Assembly (NCBI GenBank): GCA_016715795.1
Contig: JADJXP010000001.1
Coordinates: 558,001-622,000 of the forward strand
Reading direction: 5' to 3'
DNA: 64,000 nucleotides
DNA from: Chloracidobacterium sp.
GTDB lineage: Bacteria > Acidobacteriota > Blastocatellia > Pyrinomonadales > Pyrinomonadaceae
Position numbers and translations under genes: made by a program. The notes under the pieces are model-generated. The model had not been told where the DNA came from, made no database searches, and saw nothing but the letters and a program-made list of their open reading frames with translations. Within the stretch, counting starts at the first letter, position 1. Each line of letters opens with the position of its first letter. Shown here one piece after another: positions 15,501-26,393 of the stretch.

Positions 15501-17381
15501 TCATTTAAGCTTCTGTTCTTTTAAGGCGACTTCCAAATTGTTTTTAGCATCCTTGTCGGTTGGATCTAATTTCAAGGCCATCCGATAGTCCGCAATTGCT
15601 TGGTCGATATTTCCCTTTTTTGAGAATGCGACTCCCCGACTGACATGGACACCTGCATCATTGGGCTTAATATTAATTGCTCTATTGTAATCCTTGATCG
15701 CTTGTTCGTAATTGCCTTTCTTAGCATTAGCAAGTCCCCGATTGTGGTAAGTACTTGCATCATTAGGCTCTAATTCAATTGCTTGATTGTAATCCCTAAT
15801 AGCATTATCAAAATTGCCTTTGCGAGCATAGGCGACTCCCCGATTGTGATAGGCAGTGGCAAAAGCATTCCTTAGCTCAATGGCTCTTGAGTAGTCTGTG
15901 ATTGCATCGTCATAACTGCCTTTGTTCACATAGGCAGTTCCACGCCCTAGGTATGCCTCGGGAAAGTCAGGTCTTAACTCAATCGCCTTAGAAAAATTAG
16001 CAAGAGCGCAATCGTTGTCCATTTCTTTCTCACAGTTGTAGGCAATACCGTAATAATCACTTGCAGTATTCGATACGCTTGAGAACAGGCCCGAGGCTAA
16101 CCAAAACAATCCGCCCAATATCGTTATGGTTAATACTGCGACGCCGACGCGTTTCCATGTCGTGACCTTTTTTTCCTTAGCTTCTTCGAGGATTATTGCC
16201 CTTTCTAATCTCTTTTTTTCCTCCTGGAGTTTTGCTTCTTCGATTTTAAGCCGTTTAATTTCTTTTTGTCGCGCGACTTCCGCTTCGCGTTGTTTTCGTG
16301 CCGATTCAGCTTGATGTCGTTTTTCCGCTTCTTGGCGTTGACGTTGCTCTTGGACTAATTCTTCGGCTCTCTCGGCCCGAAGGCGTAGCTGTTCAATTCC
16401 TTTGATTAGGTCTTTCTCAGTATCTGTAACAAGCCTGTCTTCGCTTTCGCTTCGGCTGAACAAAGGGAAAGTCCTGTCTTCGTCTCCTTGGACTGTTTGC
16501 AACTCGTTCTCGATCTCCGTTTGGCCTAACACTCGTCGAAATTCACTAGCCGACGATGGGCGGTTTTCGATGTCTAGTGCTAACGCTTGCATAAAGATCC
16601 GGGAAATTTCGACTGGAACGTCCATATTCAGTTCATGAATCGGACACAATGGATCTGGTTTTCTCATTGCCAAGGCGAACGCTCGCTTCGTCAAGGCGTG
16701 CAGCGGTGCCTGCCCCGTCAATAATTCATAAAAGGTCGCGCCGACGCTAAATAAATCGCTTCGTGCTTCCGTAATTTCGCCTTCAAGTTGTTCTGGCGAG
16801 GCATATGCCTCTGTCATGGCAAACAGGCTTCGATCATTGTGTTGGGACATTAAACCAACCGTGCCTTTCGCGAGGCCAAAGTCCAAAAGCATCAAATGCC
16901 CGTTTTGGGTCAGTTTCAAATTTGAAGGTTTTATATCACGATGAATAACCGGCGGATTGTGCGAATGTAGATATTCAAGTACCGCCAAAAGTTGGTCGGC
17001 GAGGTTTAATGCCAACTCAACTGGTAACCATCCGCCGTAGTCACGTCGCACATCGTCTAAATCATTGCCGTGAACCAAATCCATTACTAGAAACTGGGCA
17101 TTATCCTCAATAAAGTGATTCGTAACTCTCGGTAATGAAGGATGTCGCAAGATCGCTAGGAGTTTGGCTTCACGTTCAAACGCTTTCGTCATCTCCTCCG
17201 AAAGCTCAGCGTTCTCGTTGATAGTTTGTTTGACTGCCACCTCACAACTCAACCGAGTGTCCACAGCAAGATAAACTGCTCCCATTCCTCCCTTCGCCTT
17301 GCCATCGGGCTTCGTGTCAAGACGCGAGATAATACGGTACCGATTTTGCAGTACTGTTTCAGGTGAAAGGGCAGACACCAT
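15501..17381 (-). CDS. Serine/threonine protein kinase with coiled coil, TM segment and TPR repeats
   Basis: 626 residues. Residues 15-285 form a PknB-like kinase: glycine loop GGMGAVYLA, lysine in VAVKQ, catalytic HRDIKPSNLK, DFGLA and the YASPEQ substrate loop. Residues about 335-405 are a charged coiled coil rich in E, K, R and Q. A single membrane helix (VAVLTITILGGLFWLASGLF) follows, then about five TPR units (NRGVAYARKGNFDNAIRDYNQAIELEP and alike) to the end. Kinase inside and TPRs outside the membrane is the expected layout; it probably senses or scaffolds partners. Codon use is visibly AT-richer than genes on either side, shared with thiC, so the block may be of foreign origin. Gene stands alone. 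Confidence 0.92.
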   Translation of the reverse strand: MVSALSPETVLQNRYRIISRLDTKPDGKAKGGMGAVYLAVDTRLSCEVAVKQTINENAELSEEMTKAFEREAKLLAILRHPSLPRVTNHFIEDNAQFLVMDLVHGNDLDDVRRDYGGWLPVELALNLADQLLAVLEYLHSHNPPVIHRDIKPSNLKLTQNGHLMLLDFGLAKGTVGLMSQHNDRSLFAMTEAYASPEQLEGEITEARSDLFSVGATFYELLTGQAPLHALTKRAFALAMRKPDPLCPIHELNMDVPVEISRIFMQALALDIENRPSSASEFRRVLGQTEIENELQTVQGDEDRTFPLFSRSESEDRLVTDTEKDLIKGIEQLRLRAERAEELVQEQRQRQEAEKRHQAESARKQREAEVARQKEIKRLKIEEAKLQEEKKRLERAIILEEAKEKKVTTWKRVGVAVLTITILGGLFWLASGLFSSVSNTASDYYGIAYNCEKEMDNDCALANFSKAIELRPDFPEAYLGRGTAYVNKGSYDDAITDYSRAIELRNAFATAYHNRGVAYARKGNFDNAIRDYNQAIELEPNDASTYHNRGLANAKKGNYEQAIKDYNRAINIKPNDAGVHVSRGVAFSKKGNIDQAIADYRMALKLDPTDKDAKNNLEVALKEQKLK

Positions 17382-17573
17382 CGCTAATCTCTCTCAACTC
17401 CTATGTTCAACGATACTTGAACGCTTATTTGGATCTCGGGCCATTCTGCATCTGAGCTCGTCGACTATCCTCATGGTTGCTTACGCTGATTCGGTATAAT
17501 ATACGAAATTTAGGTGATTTGGAGTGATTTCCCTCATCATAGTCACGAGTACCGATAGAACCGAACTGCATTG
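17382..17573. promoter_or_regulatory. Divergent kinase/thiC promoter region, with TATAAT at 17495-17500
   Basis: No gene is seen. A perfect -10 hexamer TATAAT (17495-17500) points toward thiC; the matching -35 is weak. Rejoining the sequence across the IS element places this -10 roughly 90 bp before the thiC ATG, so it is a good candidate for the original thiC promoter, now separated by the insertion. No TPP-riboswitch signature is visible in the rejoined leader. Confidence 0.45.
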
Positions 17574-17594
17574 CAACTGTCCAGCCCCCTGTTT

Positions 17595-18526
17595 TTACCC
17601 CAAGTGGAAAGCTAGTGTTTTTGGTCTAACTGCCGTCGGATCGTGATCGAGTTTGGTGGCAGCCGAGCCGGAGGCGAGGCTGGCAGCAAACTCGGCGGGT
17701 GTGAGATAGCCAAGCGACGAATGCGGGCGCGTCGTGTTATAGAATTTCCGCCAGCTTTCGATCACTACCCGTGCTTCCCACATCGAACTGAACCACCTTT
17801 GGCCCAGCAGTTCATCGCGCAGCTTGCCGTTAAAGCTCTCGCATTTGCCGTTCTGCCAAGGCTTGCCCGGTGCGATGAACATCGGCTGAATGTTGTTTGC
17901 CGAGAGCCATTCGCGGGTCGCCCCGGCGATGAATTCACTGCCGTTGTCCGAGCGGATCATCTGAGGGCATCCTCTCTCGCGGCAAACCCGCTCAAGCACC
18001 CGTCTCACGCCCCTCGCCGTGATCGATGATGCGACCTCGACCGCAAGGCATTCCCTCGTGTATTCATCAACCAGCGTCAGCATCTTCAGCTTTCGCCCCG
18101 AAACTGCCTGATCGAATACAAAATCGTAAGTCCACACCTGGTTCGCCTTCTCGGCCTTTGGAACGATCATCTGCACGTCCTGACGCCGTCTTTTCGGCCT
18201 TTTCCTCGCAAGTCGCAGCCTTCAGCTTCTTCCACCAGCGATGCACACGCTTGATGTTCACCACCTCTCCGGCCCGTGCCAAGCATCGCCCATATCCGCC
18301 GATACCCGAATCGCGGATAAGCAAGCGCCAACTCCTTTATCCGCTCTGAGATCGGGTCAGGTGCTCGCTCTCGCCGCTCGTACCGATAGCTCTTTCGCTC
18401 CAGTTCCAACAAAGCACACGAGAACCGCTCGCTCATACCCGCACCGATCATTATCCTCACTGCCTCTCGCCGGTCCGACACGCCTACCACTTTTTTTAAG
18501 CACCTCTTTGATCGCGTCGATCTCAA
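17595..18526 (-). pseudogene. IS3-family transposase orfB (DDE integrase domain), two internal frameshifts
   Basis: The rve-type catalytic part is intact at 18176-17595: VWTYDFVFD (first Asp), MIRSDNGSEF (second Asp) and NGKCESFNGKLRDELL (Glu). The upstream part (18526 to about 18282) reads YPRFGYRRIWAML, the usual orfB N-terminus, entered from orfA by -1 slippage. Two frame changes lie between: one extra G near 18280 (restoring ARAGEVVNIKRVHRWW) and one near 18220 (restoring LRLARKRPKRRRQDVQMIVPK). Unless these are sequence errors, this copy cannot make a full transposase. Confidence 0.88.
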
Positions 18527-18749
18527 GATCGCGCTCAGCCAGCAGACGCTTCAACCGTGCGTTCTCCTGCACCAGCGTTCGGTACTCCCGTACCTCCTCG
18601 ACATCCATCGACCCAAACCGCTTCTTCCACCCGTAGAACGTCGTCTCGTGCACTCCCTTCTCACGGCAATATTCCTTAACGCCTTTCCCGCTCGCCTCCG
18701 CCCCTCGCAAGATCCCCACGATCTGCTCTTCCGTATACTTTTTCCTCAT
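18357..18749 (-). CDS. IS3-family transposase orfA (helix-turn-helix subunit)
   Basis: About 130 residues from the ATG at 18749, preceded by AGGAAGG. The N-terminus MRKKYTEEQIVGILRGAEASGKGVKEYCREKG is the standard HTH of IS3-type OrfA, followed by a leucine-rich segment (LVQENARLKRLLAERDLEIDAIKEVL) that mediates assembly. At EVLKK the A7G run allows -1 frameshifting into orfB. A GTG at 18791 would extend the frame into the terminal repeat and is unlikely. Confidence 0.88.
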   Translation of the reverse strand: MRKKYTEEQIVGILRGAEASGKGVKEYCREKGVHETTFYGWKKRFGSMDVEEVREYRTLVQENARLKRLLAERDLEIDAIKEVLKKSGRRVGPARGSEDNDRCGYERAVLVCFVGTGAKELSVRAARAST

Positions 18750-18835
18750 TGCAAGAACCTTCCTCCATTCTATTTGATTCTTGCTTTCCACTTGGGGTAA
18801 TTTTACGGGAGCAGGTCACAACCGAAGAGGAAAGA

Positions 18836-20599
18836 ATGATCTCAATTCAAAAAAATCGCGAATCTAAAAAACTCGATGATTTACGGGTTACGTACCCGCA
18901 ATCAACTCGGATTTATTCGCAAGGTTCCACTGCCAACTTAAGAGTACCAATGCGAAGAATAGCTTTTGGCACCGGCTATAGCAGTAAAGACAACCGACAT
19001 AGGGAGCTGGTGGATGGTATTTCACTATACGATACCACTGGTCCCTATGGGGATCCGGCATCGACTATTGACTTAGCATTGGGACTATCTGGCTGTCGCG
19101 CAACCTGGATTGAATCAAGAAACGACACGGAGGTTCTTTCGGAGAGAACTTCCGAATATGCGGCTCTTTTGTTAGGCAGTGGAACAGCCTGCCATGGTAT
19201 GAGTAGACGTGCTGAAGTCCGCAGAGCAATAACTGGAAAGAACGTGTCGCAAATGCACTACGCGAGGCAAGGAATAGTAACCCCTGAAATGGAGTTTATT
19301 GCGATACGGGAGAATCAGGGGTTCCTGGAAAACAAAACGATTGGTCACAAGCATGCTGCTCACTCTTTCGGCGCCATTCTCCCATCTGAAGGTTACACAC
19401 CGGAATTTGTCAGGCAAGAGGTTGCTTTGGGGAGAGCTATCATACCGTCCAATATCAATCATCCTGAGGCCGAGCCGATGATAATAGGCAGAAATTTCCG
19501 AGTCAAGGTTAATGCCAATATCGGAAATTCAGCTGTAGCTTCAACTATCGCAACAGAAGTTAAAAAGATGATTTGGGCGTGCAACTGGGGCGCCGATACG
19601 GTCACAGATTTGTCAACTGGCCGGGATATTCATCAAACACGAGAGTGGATTCTCCGGAATAGTCCGGTTCCAATCGGGACCTCTCCAATTTATCAGGCGC
19701 TTGATAAAGTTCGAGGAAAAGTGAAAGACCTGAGTTGGTCCCTATTTAGGGATACGCTCATTGAGCATGCAGAGCAAGGCGTTGATTTCTTGACAGTAAA
19801 TGTGGGGGTTTCAATTGTCGACGAAGGAACAACGGACGATCGACTTACAGGTATCGTGTCCAGAGGTGGGTCAATCGTTGCTGAATGGTGCCGGCATCAT
19901 CAACGTGAGAACTTCCTAATTGAACACTTTGATGAAATCTGCGAGTTAGCTAGTGCCTATGGATTCATAATTTCTTTGGGTAACGGATTACGTTCAGGTT
20001 CGATATCCGACGCAAACGACACAGCACAATTTACCGAGCTAGAGCGAATCGGAAAATTCGTGAAACGCGCATGGAGATATGACGCACAAGTTATGGTAGA
20101 AGGGCCAGGCCATATTCCAATTCATTTGCTGAAGGAGAACATGGATCAGCAACTTACGCTTTGTCATGAGGCTCCGTTTTATAATTTAGGCCCAATTGTT
20201 ACTGATATCGCCCCGGGTTATGACCACATGACTTCAATAGCGGGAGCAACGCTGATGGCGTGGTATGGGTGTTCGATGTTGTGTTACCTGACCGCCAAGG
20301 AACATCTTGGATTGCCTAACAAAGATGACGTAAAGCAATCCTTAATCGCGTACCGAATCGCCGCTCATTCCGCGGACTTAGCTAAAGGTCATCCTGCGGC
20401 CCACTATCGCGACAACGCCCTAAGTTCCGCAAGATTTCAGTTCCGCTGGGAAGATCAATTTGCCTTGGCAATAGACCCTATAACCGCTAGAGACTTTCAC
20501 GATGAAGGCCTACCTGCCGACGCCGCAAAGAACGCGCACTTTTGCTCCATGTGCGGCCCAAATTTTTGTTCAATGCGCCGCCAAGATAGTCCGACATAG
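18836..20599 (+). CDS. thiC: Phosphomethylpyrimidine synthase ThiC
   Basis: 587 residues from the ATG at 18836, which has the ribosome-binding site GAAGAGGAAAG just outside the IS end. ThiC is a radical-SAM enzyme that rearranges aminoimidazole ribotide into the thiamine pyrimidine. Visible signatures are EVALGRAIIPSNINHPEAEPMIIGRNFRVKVNANIGNSA, MVEGPGHIPIHLLKENMD, and the C-terminal cluster CSMCGPNFCSM that binds the 4Fe-4S. The in-frame extension to 18749 lies inside the IS and is not native. The gene is AT-richer than most of the window. Insertion of the IS3 element 17 bp upstream probably removed its own promoter, so expression may depend on outward reading from the IS or be lost. Confidence 0.95.
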   Translation: MISIQKNRESKKLDDLRVTYPQSTRIYSQGSTANLRVPMRRIAFGTGYSSKDNRHRELVDGISLYDTTGPYGDPASTIDLALGLSGCRATWIESRNDTEVLSERTSEYAALLLGSGTACHGMSRRAEVRRAITGKNVSQMHYARQGIVTPEMEFIAIRENQGFLENKTIGHKHAAHSFGAILPSEGYTPEFVRQEVALGRAIIPSNINHPEAEPMIIGRNFRVKVNANIGNSAVASTIATEVKKMIWACNWGADTVTDLSTGRDIHQTREWILRNSPVPIGTSPIYQALDKVRGKVKDLSWSLFRDTLIEHAEQGVDFLTVNVGVSIVDEGTTDDRLTGIVSRGGSIVAEWCRHHQRENFLIEHFDEICELASAYGFIISLGNGLRSGSISDANDTAQFTELERIGKFVKRAWRYDAQVMVEGPGHIPIHLLKENMDQQLTLCHEAPFYNLGPIVTDIAPGYDHMTSIAGATLMAWYGCSMLCYLTAKEHLGLPNKDDVKQSLIAYRIAAHSADLAKGHPAAHYRDNALSSARFQFRWEDQFALAIDPITARDFHDEGLPADAAKNAHFCSMCGPNFCSMRRQDSPT

Positions 20600-20600
20600 C

Positions 20601-20993
20601 CTATTTCTTCTTTCGCTTCTGGCGGCTGACGGAGATGGTTTCGGAGAGGTTTAGGAGCATGGTGTGGCCCTTGAGGTCGGGGCGGGGAAATTTTAGGGTC
20701 GCGTCGATCTTGATGTTGAAGTTGCGGCAGAACGGGGCGGCATTGATGCGAAAGCTCGCACCTGTCGCAGCGACGGGAAATGCCTGGTTAAAACGCGGGC
20801 TTGTCGGTTCTATCGCGATCGTGTCGCGGACGCGGCTGTAATAGAGGTTAACGGCCTCAGGCGTGCCCATGAGCTGGTAGGCCCTGCGGTTGAGCAGGAT
20901 GAGCTTCGCGGGGCTGATCGTCACGTGAACGCGGTTGGCTATCGGTTCATTCGGTCCGCCGTTAAATCTCTCAAAATCTCGGTCGAGTGCCAT
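20601..20993 (-). CDS. Hypothetical protein, 130 residues
   Basis: A basic protein of no recognised family: MALDRDFERFNGGPNEPIANRVHVTISPAKLILLNRRAYQLMGTP, then LYYSRVRDTIAIEPTSPRFNQAFPV and a lysine-rich end (RQKRKKK). No signal peptide or membrane helix. The pattern of strands with a central RINAAPFCRNF motif suggests a compact DNA-binding or phage-like fold, but that is only an impression. Its stop is 1 bp from the convergent thiC stop; upstream (20994-21235) nothing convincing is found. Confidence 0.6.
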   Translation of the reverse strand: MALDRDFERFNGGPNEPIANRVHVTISPAKLILLNRRAYQLMGTPEAVNLYYSRVRDTIAIEPTSPRFNQAFPVAATGASFRINAAPFCRNFNIKIDATLKFPRPDLKGHTMLLNLSETISVSRQKRKKK

Positions 20994-21235
20994 GATGTAT
21001 CATACATAGCACGTCATTGCATTCTATGTCAAGCAGTTTTTGCTTCTTAGGAAAGATGTTGGCAATACAGGGCATGGGCGATCTTGTCGATCGCCGCCTG
21101 CTCGTCAAATTTGTCGATCTTGGCCAGTTTGTGATCCGGGACGCAAAAACGGTCCGGAAATCATGCGCGTGGGTCATACAAAACAGCGTTTGGTCATACG
21201 AAAACACGTCCCAGGGACGCATGCGCGAGAGTCGG

Positions 21236-21682
21236 TCAGGAGTTCTCGGTGAGCCACGCGATGTCGCCGCTGTCCTTGTCGCGATCCGCAGCTTTCTTAT
21301 TTGCTAGCAGATCGCTTTTTGATAAGACGAACACTTCCAGATCACCGATCGCGACAGCGACCTTGTTCTTCCACGCTTCGTCGAACGACACGCCGCTGAT
21401 CCGGGTCATCAGATCGATGCGACGCGGTTCGAGACCTAATTGGACGACGTTGTCACGCGACGTGAAGTCCTCGACCGATATCTTGTCAAGCGGCGCACCA
21501 AAGTCGCGCAGGGCCGCCATTATTCGCTCCGCATTGTCCGGGCTGTTTCGTAAGAAAATGTCGATATCGCCTGTCGCCCTCGGCCGACCGTGAGACGCAA
21601 GCGCAAACGCCCCGACGACGATAAAGTCAACCGCGGCGTTTTTTAACGACCACAATATGTCTCTGAAGTCGGGGTTCAGCAT
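21236..21682 (-). CDS. Nucleotidyltransferase-fold protein (MNT/AbiEii-like)
   Basis: 148 residues. The core FIVVGAFALASHGRPRATGDIDIFLRNSPDN has the G-[GS]-x-[DE]-[IVL]-D arrangement of the Pol-beta nucleotidyltransferase superfamily (metal-binding Asp pair in GDIDIFL), as in MNT and AbiEii-like proteins, followed by ISVEDFTSRDNVVQLGLEPRRIDLMTRISG and a DLLANKKAADRDKD segment typical of the group. Such proteins often act as toxins or antitoxins that AMP-ylate a partner. The gene overlaps the 64-residue upstream gene by 56 bp, suggesting a coupled pair. Exact role unknown. Confidence 0.8.
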   Translation of the reverse strand: MLNPDFRDILWSLKNAAVDFIVVGAFALASHGRPRATGDIDIFLRNSPDNAERIMAALRDFGAPLDKISVEDFTSRDNVVQLGLEPRRIDLMTRISGVSFDEAWKNKVAVAIGDLEVFVLSKSDLLANKKAADRDKDSGDIAWLTENS

Positions 21683-21821
21683 CGAGGTTCTCTTTGAAGG
21701 CCCAAGCGTCGAGGGTGAGTTGATCTACCATCTCGATCAACTCGCCAGGGGTCTTATCTTTTAGATCGCGCCTTGTGTCAGATCGCGAAAGCGTCGATTT
21801 TGTCACCTTGAGGTCTCGCAT
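21627..21821 (-). CDS. Small protein paired with the nucleotidyltransferase
   Basis: 64 residues from the ATG at 21821, 4 bp after the gyrB stop. The sequence DLKDKTPGELIEMVDQLTLDAWAFKENLDAEPRLQRHIVVVKKR is helical and charged, without a family I recognise. It overlaps the nucleotidyltransferase gene by 56 bp in another frame; such long overlap with a small upstream partner is common in HEPN/MNT-like and other two-component modules. Probably cotranscribed with gyrB. Confidence 0.6.
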   Translation of the reverse strand: MRDLKVTKSTLSRSDTRRDLKDKTPGELIEMVDQLTLDAWAFKENLDAEPRLQRHIVVVKKRRG

Positions 21822-21825
21822 CTCG

Positions 21826-24240
<2,415 letters not shown>

Positions 24241-24411
24241 AACTATAGTAAACCTCTTATCCTTGCCTGTAAGTTACCGCTTGGTAATTGTGATCTTTAG
24301 CGAGACCGTTACGGTGCGGGGGACGACGCTTTTGCCTTCATTATCCAAGTTGGATTTTACCACTTTTTGGCCGTTTTCCGTAGTGGCCGAGAGGCATTAA
24401 GCAGCTTAATT

Positions 24412-25512
24412 TTATTGGATTTCGGCACGGCCGCCGGCGACTCGGAATACAGCCGCCGAAGAGCCAAATCGCTCGACAAAGCTCTCTTTCGACGTCGTTA
24501 CGAAAGTCTGCGTTTTGCCGTCGAGATACGCGAGCAATTTACCGATCCTTTTGTAGTCGAGTTCGGCGTCAATATCGTCAATAAGAAAGAGTGGATATTC
24601 GCCTCTGGTGGCGTGAAAGACGGCGATATTCGAGAGCAAAAGCAGGAGAAGTGCGCTTCGCTGCTGGCCGGCTGAGCCGAATTTGCGCAGGTCGCGCCCA
24701 TCAAAGCGGATCTCGAGGTCATCGCGATGCGGGCCGACGAGCGAATGCCCCGCAGCGAGTTCGGCCTGCACGCGGGCCTGCAGCCGCTCGGTGATCAGGG
24801 TCTCGTAATCGCTTAGGGCTCCGTGGCGGGCGAGCGTGGAATGATATTCGACGGCCACCTCTTCGTGACCGAATAGCCTCCGCTCCAGCACTTCATTGAT
24901 CCGCTCGACAAAGCGCGTGCGTCCGCGATGGATGCGGGCGGCGAGCTGAGTAAGCTGCTCATTCCACGGGGTGAGGCGTTCTATAACGCTGTCCGTCGAA
25001 AGCCTCTGTTCTGCCGCGCTGCTCAGCAAAGCGTTCTTTTGCCGGATCACGCGAGTGTAGTCCGCGATGACCTGCACAAAGGGCGGATGAAGCCCGACAA
25101 TGCCCTCGTCGAGGAACCGGCGGCGCGATTCCGGCGTGCCGCGAACGATCTCAAGCTCGTCGGCCGTAAAAACAACGGCGTGGAGCTGACCGAGATATCG
25201 ATTTGCCGCCTCTTTTTTGCCGTTGATGGCCAGCGTCTTGGTGTTGCCGGCGATGATGACCTGAAGGTCACGGACTATTTCGGGCGATTCTCGGACGCTG
25301 CCGCGGACCGTGGCCTCATCGGCGTCAAATTTAACGGCCTCCGGCAGCCGAGATGTCCTGAATGACCTCGCCGATGCAAGCAGGGCTATCGCTTCGAGCC
25401 AATTGGACTTGCCCTCGCCATTCTCGCCTGCAAAGACATTAAGCCCCGACGAGAATTCCAGGCGTCCTGACAGGTTGCGGAAGTTGATGGCCTCGAGCGA
25501 TTCGAGCAGCAT
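24412..25512 (-). CDS. recF: DNA replication and repair protein RecF
   Basis: About 366 residues from the ATG at 25512 (MLLESLEAINFRNLSG); an upstream in-frame start at 25599 adds 29 residues without homology-like character. SMC-like ATPase that loads RecA at gaps. Walker A GENGEGKSN with FAGENG context, signature segment FGSAGQQRSALLLLLLSN, and Walker B YPLFLIDDIDAELD are all present, as is LVGPHRDDLEIRFDGRDLRKFGS, characteristic of RecF. It precedes gyrB by 171 bp with no gene between. Divergent from the thioredoxin-like gene at 25626. Confidence 0.95.
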   Translation of the reverse strand: MLLESLEAINFRNLSGRLEFSSGLNVFAGENGEGKSNWLEAIALLASARSFRTSRLPEAVKFDADEATVRGSVRESPEIVRDLQVIIAGNTKTLAINGKKEAANRYLGQLHAVVFTADELEIVRGTPESRRRFLDEGIVGLHPPFVQVIADYTRVIRQKNALLSSAAEQRLSTDSVIERLTPWNEQLTQLAARIHRGRTRFVERINEVLERRLFGHEEVAVEYHSTLARHGALSDYETLITERLQARVQAELAAGHSLVGPHRDDLEIRFDGRDLRKFGSAGQQRSALLLLLLSNIAVFHATRGEYPLFLIDDIDAELDYKRIGKLLAYLDGKTQTFVTTSKESFVERFGSSAAVFRVAGGRAEIQ

Positions 25513-25625
25513 GAACTTGGATTCTAGCACGCGGCCCGTTTCTGAAAATGCCCGGTATTTGTTGATTTGCTTAAAATAGGTGCTATTATCTGTTGGCACG
25601 GCCCTCCCACCGATCCCCGACCGCT

Positions 25626-26138
25626 ATGAAAAGAGTTTTACTGGTCACCGCTATGCTTGTGCTCGCCGCCTCGGCCGGGGCCCAGACGAGCCTCAAGGTC
25701 GGTGCGTCAGCTCCGGATTTTTCGAGCGTCTCGCTCGATGGCGACCAGTATGAGCTTGCCAAGCTGAGGGGCTCCGTCGTCGTTCTTAGCTTTTGGTCCA
25801 CGAAATGTGAGATATGCCGTGCCGAGCTGCCAAAGCTAAACAAGCTGGCGGGCCAATTTGACGGCACGGGCAAGGTCATTTTTCTCGCCCCGACAATGGA
25901 GAATGACGACATCGTAAATGCCTTTGTCCGGCGCAATCCGATGAGGTTCGAGATACTTGCTGACAACTTCGGGCTGCTGCTTCAATACGCTGACCGGGCC
26001 AAGGACGGCAGCCTGGATATGGGCTTTCCTTCTTTCTTTGTCATCGATCAGAACGGCGTCATCCAGTATCGCGGTAGCGGCTACGGCCGCGTCGAACCGC
26101 TGGCAAAAGCCATAGACAAGCTGATGGCTGAGAACTAG
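25626..26138 (+). CDS. TlpA/ResA-like periplasmic thioredoxin-fold protein
   Basis: 170 residues from the ATG at 25626, with a signal peptide (MKRVLLVTAMLVLAASAGAQ). The fold LKVGASAPDFSSVSLDGDQYELAKLRGSVVVLSFWSTKCEICRAELPKLNKL shows the alkyl-hydroperoxide-reductase/TlpA pattern with active-site Cys-x-x-Cys as CEIC, then a cis-Pro in MGFPSFFVIDQNG. It probably reduces or oxidises disulfides of exported proteins. Alone in its unit; the stop is followed by the tRNA-Ser promoter. Confidence 0.88.
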   Translation: MKRVLLVTAMLVLAASAGAQTSLKVGASAPDFSSVSLDGDQYELAKLRGSVVVLSFWSTKCEICRAELPKLNKLAGQFDGTGKVIFLAPTMENDDIVNAFVRRNPMRFEILADNFGLLLQYADRAKDGSLDMGFPSFFVIDQNGVIQYRGSGYGRVEPLAKAIDKLMAEN

Positions 26139-26183
26139 CCGGATCGCTCACTTTGCAAACACACTTGCCGCTTGGGTCGATGG

Positions 26184-26212
26184 TTGTTAATCGACTGCCT
26201 ATCAGTTATATT
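26184..26212 (+). promoter_or_regulatory. Promoter of tRNA-Ser
   Basis: TTGTTA (26184-26189) and TATATT (26207-26212) are separated by 17 bp, giving a start near 26219, some 16 bp before the tRNA 5' end. This is the best sigma-70-like promoter match seen upstream of an RNA gene here. Confidence 0.6.
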
Positions 26213-26234
26213 CTGAGTTCCGCCTTTCACGTGC

Positions 26235-26321
26235 GGAGAGGTAGCATAATTTGGTAATGCAGCGGTCTTGAAAACCGCCGCGGGTAACCGCTTGCAGGTT
26301 CGAGTCCTGTCCTCTCCGCCA
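26235..26321 (+). tRNA. tRNA-Ser(UGA)
   Basis: The acceptor stem ggagagg/cctctcc, D arm, anticodon stem gcggt/accgc with loop cttgaaa (anticodon TGA), a long variable arm (gcgg-gtaa-ccgc) and the T arm gcagg-ttcgagt-cctgt fold as a class II tRNA. The discriminator G is followed by an encoded CCA (26319-26321). Confidence 0.95.
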
Positions 26322-26393
26322 CCTATCTAACGAGTTCTGCATCTAATATCGTGTTCGGGGCGAAAATATCAGCAAAGGCGACACGCCTTTTAG

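Larger units (their letters stand above)
17578..18818 (-). mobile_element. IS3-family insertion sequence with intact ends and 4-bp target duplication
   Basis: The element runs from tgtccagccccctg on the left to cgggagcaggtca on the right. Inner ends share accccaagtggaaagc as an inverted repeat and the tips are TGTCCAG and TGACCTG. Direct copies of CAAC flank it (17574-17577 and 18819-18822). It holds two overlapping transposase frames, orfA and orfB, with an A7G slippery run (T7 on the plus strand at 18491-18497). It sits between the ribosome-binding site of thiC and its presumed promoter, transcribed opposite to thiC. Confidence 0.92.

Noticed and set aside
17382..17573. TPP riboswitch upstream of thiC
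   Set aside because: Neither the CTGAGA nor the ACC-TGATCTGG-type conserved blocks is found in the leader on either side of the IS.
18749..18835. N-terminal extension of thiC into the IS
   Set aside because: Those codons belong to the inserted element; the ribosome-binding site and target duplication show that the ATG at 18836 is native.
20971..21222. 83-residue minus-strand frame between two genes
   Set aside because: No recognisable pattern; another frame in the same stretch shows a short protein-like run (DHKLAKIDKFDEQAAIDKIAHALYCQHL) after a stop codon, so the interval may hold a decayed gene, but neither frame is convincing.
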